Positions 25,110 through 33,761 of a stretch of 64,000 bases of DNA are shown piece by piece. Position numbers and translations under genes: made by a program. This stretch comes from Mangrovimicrobium sp033283325 (GTDB lineage Bacteria; Pseudomonadota; Gammaproteobacteria; Pseudomonadales; Halieaceae), in NCBI GenBank assembly GCA_033283325.1, contig JAWMQO010000001.1, forward strand, positions 248,001 to 312,000, read 5' to 3'. The stretch's first letter is position 1, and each line of letters opens with the position of its first letter. The notes beneath the pieces are model-generated. The model made no database searches, was not told the DNA's origin, and worked only from the letters and a program-made list of their open reading frames with translations.

Positions 25110-25879
25110 CAGGGGAGTATCTCGACGTCTACCTGCATGTTGGTGTAGCGCGCTACCGCTGCGCTCTCGTCGAGCAGGATGCGTACTTCGATCACCCTGG
25201 CGTCGGTGCGGGCTATCGGGTCCGTGCCGATCGCATCGATACGACCGACACTGAGTTCGCTGTCCTCCACGATGCCCCCCAGGGGCTGGTCGAGCGCGGG
25301 CAGGGAAATTCTTGCGACTTGCCCCGGCCTGACTGCGCCGATGTCGGTCTCGTAGACTTCGGCTATGGCGTACATCTGGTCGGTTCGCCCCAGTTCGACA
25401 ATGCCCTCCGGGCCGATCTGCTCACCCGGCCTGGCGTGTATGTCGAGCACCTGGGCGCGGATGGGCGCCTTGACCACGGTCAGTTCCAGTTGCGCGAGGG
25501 CCGCCGCCAGCTCGGCCTGGGCAACTTCGAGCTTCATGATGGCATCGTCGAGATTGACGCGGCTGGTGGCGGAGGTTTTCGCGAGGTTTTCCTGGCGCGA
25601 CAGTTCTCGCCGGGCATTCTTTACCAGGGCGCCGAGCCGTTCGACTTCAGCGAGGCGCAGGGGGTGTGTGTTCAGCAGAGCGACCTGCTGGTCTTTGTCC
25701 ACCCAGTCGCCCTTTTCCACCGACAGTGACTGGATGACGCCTCCGCCACTGGAAGGGCCGGCCAGCCTGATGACCCCGTCCTTGGGCTCGAGGCGCCCGA
25801 GGCAGGTGATTGAGCGCTGCTCGGCGAGGAGCGGCGCGGTGAACAGGCACAGCAGAAACGCGACAATTAGCCGTTGCAT
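25109..25879 (-). CDS. devB: DevB/HlyD-type periplasmic adaptor
   Basis: A 256-residue membrane fusion protein with signal peptide MQRLIVAFLLCLFTAPLLA, a lipoyl half-motif (GGGVIQSLSVEKGDWVDKDQ), a short alpha-hairpin with coiled coil (about 85-125), the second lipoyl half (VVKAPIRAQVLDIHARPGEQ) and a beta-barrel domain. It is smaller than typical DevB because the hairpin is short. First gene of the devBCA operon. ATG 25879 is preceded by GGGAGG at a spacing of about ten. An outer-membrane TolC partner would be needed and is not encoded here. Confidence 0.88.
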   Translation of the reverse strand: MQRLIVAFLLCLFTAPLLAEQRSITCLGRLEPKDGVIRLAGPSSGGGVIQSLSVEKGDWVDKDQQVALLNTHPLRLAEVERLGALVKNARRELSRQENLAKTSATSRVNLDDAIMKLEVAQAELAAALAQLELTVVKAPIRAQVLDIHARPGEQIGPEGIVELGRTDQMYAIAEVYETDIGAVRPGQVARISLPALDQPLGGIVEDSELSVGRIDAIGTDPIARTDARVIEVRILLDESAAVARYTNMQVDVEILP

Positions 25880-26102
25880 AAGCGATATGCCTCCCTGCCG
25901 CCGCCGCCCGGCGATCTGGTCGTCAGATTTTCCGAATTCAGGTTTCTGAGACCAGCCAAGTGTTTAATCCCAAGTGTCTAATGTTAGGTGAGCCATGAAA
26001 AAGATCAACTGTTCTTCGCTGGCCAGTGTTGCCCAGGGGCTGGCCCCGGTGTAGTTTCCAAGACCATCCAGGCGAAGCGCCGGGCCGGATCGGGAGTCGG
26101 AA

Positions 26103-27494
26103 GTGGAAAAACTGGAAAGCGCCTTGCGTCAGTCCCTGGGGGACGACCGGGTCTACACGCCTGAACAGTTTGGCAAGCGGGCTACCAGTTACTGGGACAG
26201 CTCCCCATACCAGGCGCGACTCCTGTTGCAGCCGCGCAGCACGGCAGAGGTCAGCAGGGCCCTCGCCCTGTGTCTCGAACACCGGGTCGAAGTGGTCACC
26301 CAGGGCGGGTTGACAGGCTGCGCGAGAGGCGCCGACAGTCGCGCGGACCAGGTTGCGATTTCACTGCAGCGAATGCGGACGATCGAGGAGATCGACCCGA
26401 TCGCCTGCACCGTAACGGTCCAGGCTGGCGCGGTCCTGCAGGAGGTCCAGGAGGCGGTAGCCGCACAGGGGCTGTATTTTCCACTGGATCTCGGTGCCCG
26501 CGGTTCCTGCACAATCGGCGGCAACGTGGCCACCAATGCCGGCGGTACCAACGTCATCCGCCACGGGATGATGCGTGAACTGGTTCTGGGCCTGGAAGTG
26601 GTTCTCGCCGATGGCACGATCATCCCGGCGATGAATAGCATGCTGAAAAACAATGCGGGTTATGATCTCAAGCACCTGTTCATCGGCTCCGAAGGCACCC
26701 TCGGGGTGGTGACCCGTGCAGTGCTCAGGCTGCGTCCCGCGCCCTGCAGCCGGGACACCGCGATGGTGGCAGTGCAGGGTTTTGGAGATATCTGCCAACT
26801 GCTCTCCATGGCTCAATCGCGACTCGACGCAAGGCTGAGCGCCTTCGAGGTGATGTGGGGCGACTACTATCGCACGGTGACGGAACCGGGCTGGCATCGC
26901 CCCCCGCTTGATCGCGACTACCCCTTCTACGCCATCGTGGAGAGTCGTGGCGTCGATCCGGGGCCGGACCACTCGAGTTTCATGAACCTGCTGGAGGAAC
27001 TGCTCGGAACCGGCGTGATCGCGGATGCGGTAATTCCCAAGTCCGAGTCCGAGCGTGAATCCCTGTGGGCAGTGCGGGAGGATTTCGATGCGGTGACAGC
27101 CCGCCAGCCCACCTATCTGTACGACGTGAGCCTGCCGATCCGGCATATGGCCCAGTACGTGGAGCGGGTGCAATCGGCAGTTCGCGCATCCTGGCCCGGG
27201 GGCACCTGCCTGGTCTTTGGCCATATCGGTGATGGCAACCTCCACCTCTTCGTGACGCCGGGCGCTGTTGGGGAGGGACAGCACGAGCTTTCCGACCGCC
27301 ACGTATACACACCGCTTGGCGATTACGGCGGCTCGGTATCGGCCGAACACGGGATCGGCAGGGAAAAGACCCCGTGGTTGTCGGTCTCCCGCTCACCCGC
27401 CGAAGTTGAATTGATGCGCCTGTTGAAGCGCAGCCTCGATCCCCACAACACGCTCAATCCCGGCGTGGTCCTGGGCGACGGATTTGGCGCATGA
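26103..27494 (+). CDS. FAD-linked oxidoreductase, GlcD/D-2-hydroxyacid dehydrogenase type
   Basis: A 463-residue VAO-family flavoprotein. The FAD_binding_4 domain (about 35-210) carries VTQGGLTGCARGADSR, LGARGSCTIGGNVATNAGG and FIGSEGTLGVVTRAVLRL; the C-terminal FAD-linked oxidase domain ends with VFGHIGDGNLHLFV and SAEHGIGREK, whose histidines are conserved in D-lactate and D-2-hydroxyglutarate dehydrogenases. It oxidises a D-2-hydroxyacid and passes electrons to a quinone or ETF; the substrate is not determinable. The start is GTG 26103 with GGGAG upstream. It is followed codirectionally by the porin and binding-protein genes after 86 bp. Confidence 0.9.
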   Translation: MEKLESALRQSLGDDRVYTPEQFGKRATSYWDSSPYQARLLLQPRSTAEVSRALALCLEHRVEVVTQGGLTGCARGADSRADQVAISLQRMRTIEEIDPIACTVTVQAGAVLQEVQEAVAAQGLYFPLDLGARGSCTIGGNVATNAGGTNVIRHGMMRELVLGLEVVLADGTIIPAMNSMLKNNAGYDLKHLFIGSEGTLGVVTRAVLRLRPAPCSRDTAMVAVQGFGDICQLLSMAQSRLDARLSAFEVMWGDYYRTVTEPGWHRPPLDRDYPFYAIVESRGVDPGPDHSSFMNLLEELLGTGVIADAVIPKSESERESLWAVREDFDAVTARQPTYLYDVSLPIRHMAQYVERVQSAVRASWPGGTCLVFGHIGDGNLHLFVTPGAVGEGQHELSDRHVYTPLGDYGGSVSAEHGIGREKTPWLSVSRSPAEVELMRLLKRSLDPHNTLNPGVVLGDGFGA

Positions 27495-27580
27495 GCTCCC
27501 ACGGCACCGGGACCGGGAGGATGAACTACACTGACTCTCGCGCGTAAGGATTTTGGATACGGTGAGGGTTGAAGCGACAT

Positions 27581-28885
27581 ATGCCGGGCTGCGAGCACAG
27601 CGACGCGGAATTTTGCCCGGGCTTTTCCCGGCTGCTTGCCAGTGTGTTGGCTATGTTGCTGGCAGTGCCTGTGTCGGCCTCCATGGAGGAGGAGACTATC
27701 GCCGCACTCAGGGCGGAGATTGCCGCCCTGCGCGCCCGGGTGGAAAGGCTGGAGAGCGAGAAGTCTTCCCGCGTACCCGTGGAATACCTCGACGTGGCCG
27801 TTTCCGGCTCGGAACAGGCGCAGACCGTGGAGGAGCCGGAAACCGCGCCCGACATCGCGATGGGTGGCGCGCTGCGATTCAACCTCATCTACCGTGAGGA
27901 CGTGGAAGACTCGACCGGCAAGCGCGGCGAGGGCGGCCTCGATATGTTCCGTCTCAGCGTGGACGGTGAGGTTGAAAAGCTACTGCTGTCCGCCGAGTAC
28001 CGTTTCTACCCCTACATGAATGTCATTCACCACGGCTGGATCGGCTACGATTTCGGCGAGCAGGGCCAGATCCAGGGCGGCATTACCCAGGTGCCCTTCG
28101 GCCTGCTGCCCTATGCCTCCCACAACTTCTGGTACGGCGTGCCTTATTACGCCGGCTTCGCCGACGACTACGACGTTGGGGTGAAATACCAGCGCCAGGA
28201 CGGTGCCTGGAATACCCACATCGCATTTTTCAAGAGTGAAGAGCTCAACGACGCCACCAATGCCGATCGTTTCGCGTTTGACCTGGTGCGCGCCGGGGAG
28301 CAGCAGAACGAGGAATCCAACCAGCTGAACCTGCGCAGTACCTACACGCTGGGGCTCGGCACCTTGTGCGAAACAGAGGTCGGCGCGTCCTACGAGATAG
28401 GCGAAATCTATAATGCGGTGACCAGGGATCGCGGTGACCGCTGGGCCGCGATGGCCCACCTGGACAGCCGCTGCGGGCGCTGGAACTTCCAGTTGCAGGG
28501 TGGGCGCTATGAATTCGACCCCGCCAATCCGCCGGGCGTGGACAGCGGCGTGGTCCGGCTGGGCGCCTTTGGCGGTACTTACGACCTCGACAGTGAAGCT
28601 GAAATACTGGTCGCCAATGTCGCCTATAACCTGCAGCCGCCCTGGCAGTACATCGACAGCCTGACCTGTTACAACGATTATTCGCGCTTGTACAAGAGCC
28701 TGGAAGGCGCCATCGACTCCCAGGTCAACACCCTGGGCTGTGCCATCGGTACCGGCCCGATATTCACCTACGTGGATTATATCTTCGCCAACAACATGCC
28801 TTATTTCGGCGACGGCACCCTCGGCAGGGGCGGCGAAGACGACTGGAAAGGGCGGCTGAACATCAATGTGGGTTATTACTGGTGA
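27581..28885 (+). CDS. Outer-membrane porin-like beta-barrel with N-terminal coiled coil
   Basis: A 434-residue protein. A hydrophobic leader (LLASVLAMLLAVPVSA) precedes a short coiled coil (EEETIAALRAEIAALRARVE), as in OprP/OprO-like and other trimeric porins, then alternating amphipathic strands rich in Tyr, Trp and Gly, ending in the outer-membrane signature GRLNINVGYYW with a C-terminal aromatic. The start is uncertain: ATG 27581 or TTG 27569; the leader is preceded by an unusual Cys-containing stretch. Its TGA overlaps the GTG start of the binding-protein gene, so the two are coupled. It likely lets a small anionic or organic solute in. Confidence 0.82.
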   Translation: MPGCEHSDAEFCPGFSRLLASVLAMLLAVPVSASMEEETIAALRAEIAALRARVERLESEKSSRVPVEYLDVAVSGSEQAQTVEEPETAPDIAMGGALRFNLIYREDVEDSTGKRGEGGLDMFRLSVDGEVEKLLLSAEYRFYPYMNVIHHGWIGYDFGEQGQIQGGITQVPFGLLPYASHNFWYGVPYYAGFADDYDVGVKYQRQDGAWNTHIAFFKSEELNDATNADRFAFDLVRAGEQQNEESNQLNLRSTYTLGLGTLCETEVGASYEIGEIYNAVTRDRGDRWAAMAHLDSRCGRWNFQLQGGRYEFDPANPPGVDSGVVRLGAFGGTYDLDSEAEILVANVAYNLQPPWQYIDSLTCYNDYSRLYKSLEGAIDSQVNTLGCAIGTGPIFTYVDYIFANNMPYFGDGTLGRGGEDDWKGRLNINVGYYW

Positions 28886-30006
28886 GGAATTTGAGCGACC
28901 TCAAACGGCGCATGGTTTTCTGGAACGCCCTGGCCGGCGCGATTCTCCTGGCCCTTGCGGCGCCTGTTCAGCAAGCCCGGGGGGAAGACTCGCTCAACGT
29001 GGTGTCCTGGGACGGCGCCTACCTGCGCAGCCAGATACTGGGGTTCATCCGGCCCTACGAGGAGGCGACGGGGAAGCGCGTCGATATTATCCAGTACGAC
29101 GGTGGTATTGATGAACTGCGTCAGCAGGTACGTTCGTGGAATGTCACCTGGGACGTGGTCGATCTGGAGCTTTTCGATGCGATCAGGGCCTGCAATGAAG
29201 GCCTGCTGGAGCCACTGGACGCACAGGGTCTTCCCGCAGCCCCGGACGGCACGCCCGCCAGCGAGGATTTTATCGAACTGGACCCCGCGGGCTGCGGTGT
29301 GGGTAACGTGGTCAGCGCCACGGCCATCGGCTACCGGGCGGACCGCTTCAAGCGTCCGCCGGGCGCCCTCGAAGACTTCTTCGATCTGGCCAGCTACCCG
29401 GGCAGGCGCGGATTGCGACGTTCCCCCATGGGCAACCTGGAGTGGGCGATCATCGCCGACGGGGTGGCGCCGGAAGACGTATACAAGGTGCTTTCCACCG
29501 AGGATGGCCTGGAGCGGGCCTTTGCCGTACTTGACCGCATCAAGCCCTTCATCGACTGGTGGCGCTCTGGGCACGAAGCGATACGCTTCCTCGAGACCGA
29601 CAGCGTTGCGATGACCTCGGTTTATAGTGGGCGGATTGCCGTGGCGGTGGAGCGCGGCGAGCCCTTCGATCTGTTGTGGGATCACCAACTCTGGTACTAC
29701 GATGTCTGGGGCATACCGAAAAACGGCCGCAACACGGAACTGGCGCGTGATTTCGTGCGCTTCGCCACCTCGACCGAGAGCCTCGCCGCGCAGGCGGCAT
29801 ATATTCCCTACGGGCCGATGCGCTCTTCCTCTATGAAACTGCTGTCGCCTGCCCAGCGGGAGCAGTTGCCGACAGCCGGGGCCCATCTCGCCTCGGCAAT
29901 AGCCCTGGACGCGGCCTGGTGGTCAGAAAACCTCGATCGAATTGCGCCGCGATTCGAGCGCTGGGTTGCGCGGCCGGTCATGGTGCCGAAAAGCATGCCG
30001 CGGTGA
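28882..30006 (+). CDS. Extracellular solute-binding protein (PotD/spermidine-putrescine type)
   Basis: A 374-residue periplasmic binding protein with a signal peptide (VFWNALAGAILLALAAPVQQARG). The mature sequence begins SLNVVSWDGAYLRSQILGF and continues with WDVVDLELFDAI and SATAIGYRADRF, the pattern of ABC type 2 binding proteins for polyamines or iron. The start is GTG 28882 overlapping the porin stop (GTGA); ATG 28912 is an alternative that begins right at the signal peptide. No ABC permease or ATPase lies beside it, which is unusual for this family; it may use a distant transporter or act as a scavenging or sensing protein. Confidence 0.85.
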   Translation: MRNLSDLKRRMVFWNALAGAILLALAAPVQQARGEDSLNVVSWDGAYLRSQILGFIRPYEEATGKRVDIIQYDGGIDELRQQVRSWNVTWDVVDLELFDAIRACNEGLLEPLDAQGLPAAPDGTPASEDFIELDPAGCGVGNVVSATAIGYRADRFKRPPGALEDFFDLASYPGRRGLRRSPMGNLEWAIIADGVAPEDVYKVLSTEDGLERAFAVLDRIKPFIDWWRSGHEAIRFLETDSVAMTSVYSGRIAVAVERGEPFDLLWDHQLWYYDVWGIPKNGRNTELARDFVRFATSTESLAAQAAYIPYGPMRSSSMKLLSPAQREQLPTAGAHLASAIALDAAWWSENLDRIAPRFERWVARPVMVPKSMPR

Positions 30007-30022
30007 ACACGGCAGGCTCGCG

Positions 30023-30289
30023 TCAGTCATCACGCGCCATCCACTGGCCCTCCCGGCGCTCGAGTTTGAGCCTGTCGGCACAGACTGATTCGACGTCGCC
30101 GCTCTCCGGCATCATGCCGGCCATTCCGGCGCCGGCGGCGATCCGGGCTTCCTGGCGCATGCAGGCGTTCATCTGGCGGGCGTATTCCTGCGCCTGCTGC
30201 GCGGGGCTGGCCTGGCGGTCCTGCATTGGCCCGGTGTAGTACCAGTATCCCAGCAGCACCAGGCCGGCTATTACCACGAGTCTCAGCAT
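30023..30289 (-). CDS. Small single-pass membrane protein of unknown function
   Basis: An 88-residue protein from ATG 30289 with a strong GGAGG six bases upstream. An N-terminal hydrophobic helix (LRLVVIAGLVLLGYWYY) is followed by a soluble, Gln/Ala/Met-rich tail with two cysteines (MNACMRQEARIA and ESVCADRLKLE), consistent with a periplasmic disulfide. It converges with the binding-protein gene. An in-frame extension to 30559 lacks support. No family recognised. Confidence 0.65.
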   Translation of the reverse strand: MLRLVVIAGLVLLGYWYYTGPMQDRQASPAQQAQEYARQMNACMRQEARIAAGAGMAGMMPESGDVESVCADRLKLERREGQWMARDD

Positions 30290-30455
30290 GGGATACCTCC
30301 CGTGAGCAGAGGGCTTATGTTGATAACAGCTTAGTCTCCCAGGCGGGCGGCGGCACGGCGATTTGCAACAAAGATTTACAGCGCCCCTGGCCTGTGAGTA
30401 AATCCGGGCAGCAGCTCTCGATAATAAGCAGCGCCAAAACGGAGCCATATCGCCC

Positions 30456-30887
30456 ATGACCAGGACACCCGAAGAGATCGTCCGCGCGTTTTGCGCCAAT
30501 GTCAGCGACCGCGACCTCAGCACCATCGAACCCTTGATCGCCGAGGATATTGAATTCATGAACGTGGGTCTGGAGATCTACCGCGGCAAGCAGGCGGTCC
30601 TGGATCATTTTGCCGCGCCGGACACGGGCGTGTGGGCGATGTTTCCGGATACCGTCGAGTTCCTTATCCACAATCTCGGTACCGCGGAAAACCGGGTGTA
30701 CACGGAGCGCCTGGATATTGTCGGCGTCAACGGCCACGACGCGAAACTCCCCCTGCTCGGCATTTTCGAGGTAGAGAACGAAAAGATCCGCTACTGGCGT
30801 GACTACTCGGACATGGGCATGGTAAAGCGCCTGCTCAATGGCGAAACCGTCAGCGCCGAGGAAGGTTTCCCCACCTGGGTCAGCTAG
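30456..30887 (+). CDS. Limonene-1,2-epoxide hydrolase-like / SnoaL-type NTF2-fold protein
   Basis: A 143-residue cytosolic protein closely patterned on limonene-1,2-epoxide hydrolases: FMNVGLEIYRGKQAV, VYTERLDIV with Arg85 and Asp87, and IRYWRDYSD with Asp116 give the Asp-Arg-Asp catalytic triad. Asn36 matches the water-positioning Asn; the partner Tyr is Phe34 here. The enzyme opens epoxides by direct water attack. The natural substrate is unknown; many bacterial homologues act on other small epoxides. Monocistronic. Confidence 0.8.
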   Translation: MTRTPEEIVRAFCANVSDRDLSTIEPLIAEDIEFMNVGLEIYRGKQAVLDHFAAPDTGVWAMFPDTVEFLIHNLGTAENRVYTERLDIVGVNGHDAKLPLLGIFEVENEKIRYWRDYSDMGMVKRLLNGETVSAEEGFPTWVS

Positions 30888-30999
30888 GCCAGGCCCGCCC
30901 GCCTGGTGAGCGCCAGCACTTACAGGGAGGGGCGCGACAAGCTGATCTATACTTCCCCCCGTCCACAAGCAACAACGTCAACCGCAAGAGGGTTCCAAC

Positions 31000-31377
31000 A
31001 TGAACAAACTATCCGTCGCGCTGCTGGCACTGGGTTTGAGCCTTGGCGCTTATGCCGAAGAGGAAGCCGGTACCTGGGACAAGGCCAAGGAGTCATCCGG
31101 CGAAGCCTGGGAGAAGACCAAGGAGGCTTCCAGCGACACCTGGGACGCGACCAAGGAAACGTCGAAGGACGCCTGGGAGGCAACAAAGGAAGGCAGCGAA
31201 AAGGCCTGGGATGCAACCAAGGAGACTTCTGGCGAAGCCTGGGACGCGACCAAGGAAACTTCAGGCGAGGCCTGGGACGCGACCAAGGAGGGCAGCAAGA
31301 AGGCCTGGGATGCCACCAAGGAAACTTCCGAGAAGGCCTGGGACGCAACCAAGGAGGCAGTGAGCCCAGAGGAATGA
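31000..31377 (+). CDS. Secreted protein built of nine tandem 11-residue LEA-like repeats
   Basis: A 125-residue protein. After signal peptide MNKLSVALLALGLSLGAYA and a short acidic linker, residues 25-125 are nine consecutive 11-mers of consensus AWDATKETSGE (first T25-E35, last truncated into AVSPEE). The 11-residue period and T-K-E spacing give an amphipathic helix with a Trp/Ala stripe, as in group-3 LEA proteins and apolipoprotein-like helices. Charged residues are balanced and there is no cysteine. A periplasmic membrane-lining or desiccation/osmotic protectant role is inference. ATG 31000 follows GAGGG. Confidence 0.85.
   Translation: MNKLSVALLALGLSLGAYAEEEAGTWDKAKESSGEAWEKTKEASSDTWDATKETSKDAWEATKEGSEKAWDATKETSGEAWDATKETSGEAWDATKEGSKKAWDATKETSEKAWDATKEAVSPEE
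31072..31371 (+). repeat. 33-bp coding tandem repeat (nine units)
   Basis: DNA counterpart of the 11-residue protein repeats. Units share the core GCCTGGGACGCGACCAAGGA with synonymous and conservative changes, so the array is old enough to have drifted but the period is exact. Copy number is a likely site of slippage variation between strains. Confidence 0.85.
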
Positions 31378-31381
31378 AAAC

Positions 31382-31410
31382 GGCCCCGGCGGAAGGTTGA
31401 CGCCGGGGCC
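31382..31410. terminator. Intrinsic terminator, bidirectional
   Basis: GGCCCCGGCG (31382-31391) pairs with CGCCGGGGCC (31401-31410) around a 9-nt loop, five bases after the LEA-like gene stop. Read leftward, the stem is followed by GTTTTC, a short U-run, so it best terminates the convergent gene ending at 31462; read rightward it lacks a U-run. Confidence 0.75.
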
Positions 31411-31461
31411 AGGTGTCTATCGGCGGGCCTCTCGCGGCCCGCCGCTATTTGCTGGGCGAAC

Positions 31462-33540
31462 TCAGTTACCTCCTTTTTTGGGTAACTTCGGTTCGACCAC
31501 CGATACCGCCGTCATCGAATCCACAATGACCCCGCCATTCAACTCGGGTACCACATAAATTCCCGCAGTCCACTCGACAGTCTGCGCTACTGCGGGATCT
31601 GCCAGGGATGCAGTCCAGCGGAAGCTGGCCAGGTCTTTTTTACCGGGATCAAGCGAGAACGGCACGTCGGCGAAGCTGTCGTATACGGTACCGTCGTCGG
31701 CGATGCCGACCAGTCGCACCACGCCGGAAGCTGATTCAAGCGTCTGGTGATCGTTCTCGATCCTGACTTTGATCGTCCGCGAGAGGCTGTCCAGAACGGT
31801 TTCCGGAACTTCCAGGCTGATCACTGACAGGTCGTAGGAAACCGGCGGTTCTGTCGGTTCCACTGCCGTGGTGGTATCGCTGAGTCCGCCGTAGGTCACG
31901 GAAATTTCGGTGCCGACGGCAGATTCACTGTAGCTGGAGGCCAGGTTGGCTGCGAACACGCCACGATCATCACCCAGCTCGTAGAGGGTGATTGTTTCCT
32001 GGTAAATCCCGTCGACCGAAATATCGACGCTCAGCATATCGATGGCAGTCGGATCGAGGTCCGCGTCGGTATCACCCACCCGGGCGGTCAGCACTGCCCC
32101 GACTTCGAATACCGGGCCGGGCTCCAGCGTCAACGACGCCTCTGCGTCATAGGCCAGCCAAGGTACCGGGGTAACCTGGGTGTACTCGCCCGATCCCTCC
32201 GGCATTTCGACGACGAAGGGCGGGAAGGTCGCCTCGGGAACACCTTCGTCCAGCGCAGTCGGTGTTATGCGGATGGTGAAAGTGCTCGAGGGAAAGGTAG
32301 TGACGTCCCCCACGGTGACGATGTAGTTCAGGCCGACATTGACCAGATCGTCTATGACAGCTGCCGTGTAGAGCAGGTTGTTGGCATAGCCTTCGATCAC
32401 CGCATCATCGACCGCGACAAACTTGTCGGCGACCCCGCGCATCCAGCCAAGGTCTTCCGTGGCCGGGTTGTAACCGTACCAGGCCACCAGCGCCGCATCG
32501 GTATCCGGATTGCCGTCATCGTCGAAGAAGATGCCGTAGGGCAGGGCATTGTTCGGCAGCCAGTAACCGAACTGGTTCATTGCCTCCACACCCCGCGGCA
32601 GTTCCTCGTAGTTGCTGCCGAGACGGCGGGTTGCATGCAGGCTGGTGGTGCCGAGATCGCCCGCTTCGGTGCCGTATTCATCGATGTAGAATCCAGCGCG
32701 AGTCTTGTCGTCGTAAAAGCCGACCTGCCCGTGGGTGTCCAGCGCGCCGAACAGGCCTGCGGAGAAGGTCGCCAGTTGGTCGTAGTCCCACAGGCTCGCC
32801 GGTACAGACAGGCTCAGGTCTTCGTCCGCGACCGCGACGAAATCATCGCCGACGCCGAAGCCCACCGCGATGGAGAAGCCGGTGAGCCTGCGGTTGGTCC
32901 AGTTGTTGATTTTCTGGAACACCTCGTATTGTCGTGCCACCGCGTCCGCTTCGTCCTCGACGTTGAAGACCAGGTCGACGCTGCCCTTACCTTCATCGAG
33001 TATCTCGGGCAGCATGGCGACCTTGAAGCGCTTGTGGGTCTGGTAGTCGCTGCTGCAGATCACCGGTTCCGGGGAGGCGGTATCGAGATAGCTCCCCTCG
33101 AGGTAGGAGGTGGCCATGATGCAGTTCGCCGGCCGCCCGTTGCGTACCAGGCTATCGTCGTTGATGACCTTGATGGTGGGAGGCTCGCCAATCGGCCAGT
33201 CCTTGGCCAGGACACGGCCCACTACTGTGCTGCCATTGGAGACGTCCGCGTAGTAGGTGTGGTCACTATCCGGTGCGAAGGTGTAAACCCCGGACAAGGC
33301 GTCGAAAGTCGCTGGCGTGTAAGCGCCTGCGCCATCACTCATATAAACCGTGACATTGTCCAGGTTCCAGCCACCGAAGCCGTAGGCAATGCCAGCATCG
33401 GCACCGCCTGAGCCAATATTGTTCGAGGTGATGGAAGTGATCTTGCCTGCCATGGCGGGAGAGGCGATCAACAGTGCGCAGGCGGGGACGGTCACTGCGC
33501 GCCGGACACAGAGCGCCAGGGTCTTAAGGGATTTATTCAT
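31462..33540 (-). CDS. Choice-of-anchor F-type secreted protein
   Basis: A 692-residue exported protein from ATG 33540 (AAAGGTAGAG upstream), with signal peptide MNKSLKTLALCVRRAVTVPA and onward to SPAMAG. The N-terminal part (ITSNNIGSGGADAGIAYGFG, then GWNLDNVTVYMS) and the KINNWTNRRLTGFSIAVGFG region match what I recall of choice-of-anchor F family proteins; the rest looks like Ig/CARDB-type beta domains (YDLSVISLEVPETVLDSLSR). The C-terminus ends PKLPKKGGN, with no clear transmembrane sorting tail. It is probably surface-exposed. The family assignment is from memory of sequence pattern and needs a profile match. Confidence 0.65.
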   Translation of the reverse strand: MNKSLKTLALCVRRAVTVPACALLIASPAMAGKITSITSNNIGSGGADAGIAYGFGGWNLDNVTVYMSDGAGAYTPATFDALSGVYTFAPDSDHTYYADVSNGSTVVGRVLAKDWPIGEPPTIKVINDDSLVRNGRPANCIMATSYLEGSYLDTASPEPVICSSDYQTHKRFKVAMLPEILDEGKGSVDLVFNVEDEADAVARQYEVFQKINNWTNRRLTGFSIAVGFGVGDDFVAVADEDLSLSVPASLWDYDQLATFSAGLFGALDTHGQVGFYDDKTRAGFYIDEYGTEAGDLGTTSLHATRRLGSNYEELPRGVEAMNQFGYWLPNNALPYGIFFDDDGNPDTDAALVAWYGYNPATEDLGWMRGVADKFVAVDDAVIEGYANNLLYTAAVIDDLVNVGLNYIVTVGDVTTFPSSTFTIRITPTALDEGVPEATFPPFVVEMPEGSGEYTQVTPVPWLAYDAEASLTLEPGPVFEVGAVLTARVGDTDADLDPTAIDMLSVDISVDGIYQETITLYELGDDRGVFAANLASSYSESAVGTEISVTYGGLSDTTTAVEPTEPPVSYDLSVISLEVPETVLDSLSRTIKVRIENDHQTLESASGVVRLVGIADDGTVYDSFADVPFSLDPGKKDLASFRWTASLADPAVAQTVEWTAGIYVVPELNGGVIVDSMTAVSVVEPKLPKKGGN

Positions 33541-33691
33541 AGTCCACTCTACCTTTTTCGGTAACAGAAAATTCGCTTGTACTCCTATGGCGCATCGCGG
33601 GCGCGAGTGAATACCAGCGCTTTCCAGCATATCCCGGCCGTCGAAAAAGGAAGTGATCTATCGCAATTCTGGCACTCAATCACTGATTTTA

Positions 33692-33705
33692 TTGACATGG
33701 ATCAA
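33692..33705. promoter_or_regulatory. FNR/Anr box in front of the FNR-type regulator gene
   Basis: TTGAC-ATGG-ATCAA matches the FNR consensus TTGAT-N4-ATCAA at nine of ten positions. It lies 57 bp upstream of the regulator ATG. The first six bases TTGACA can serve as a -35 with CAGAAT at 33717 as a poor -10 (19-bp spacer), which would make bound FNR autorepressive. It is also about 150 bp from the divergent gene starting at 33540. Confidence 0.7.
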
Positions 33706-33761
33706 GCGCAATCTGGCAGAATCGGGGTCTGGACAGGCCAGAAAGACAGATTCCAAGCATA

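Noticed and set aside
31072..31371. CRISPR array
   Set aside because: The 33-bp units are contiguous without unique spacers and encode in-frame 11-residue repeats.
30906..31400. Glycine/glutamine-rich plus-strand ORF over the LEA-like gene
   Set aside because: Another frame of the same 33-bp repeats; the frame from 31000 has a signal peptide and RBS.
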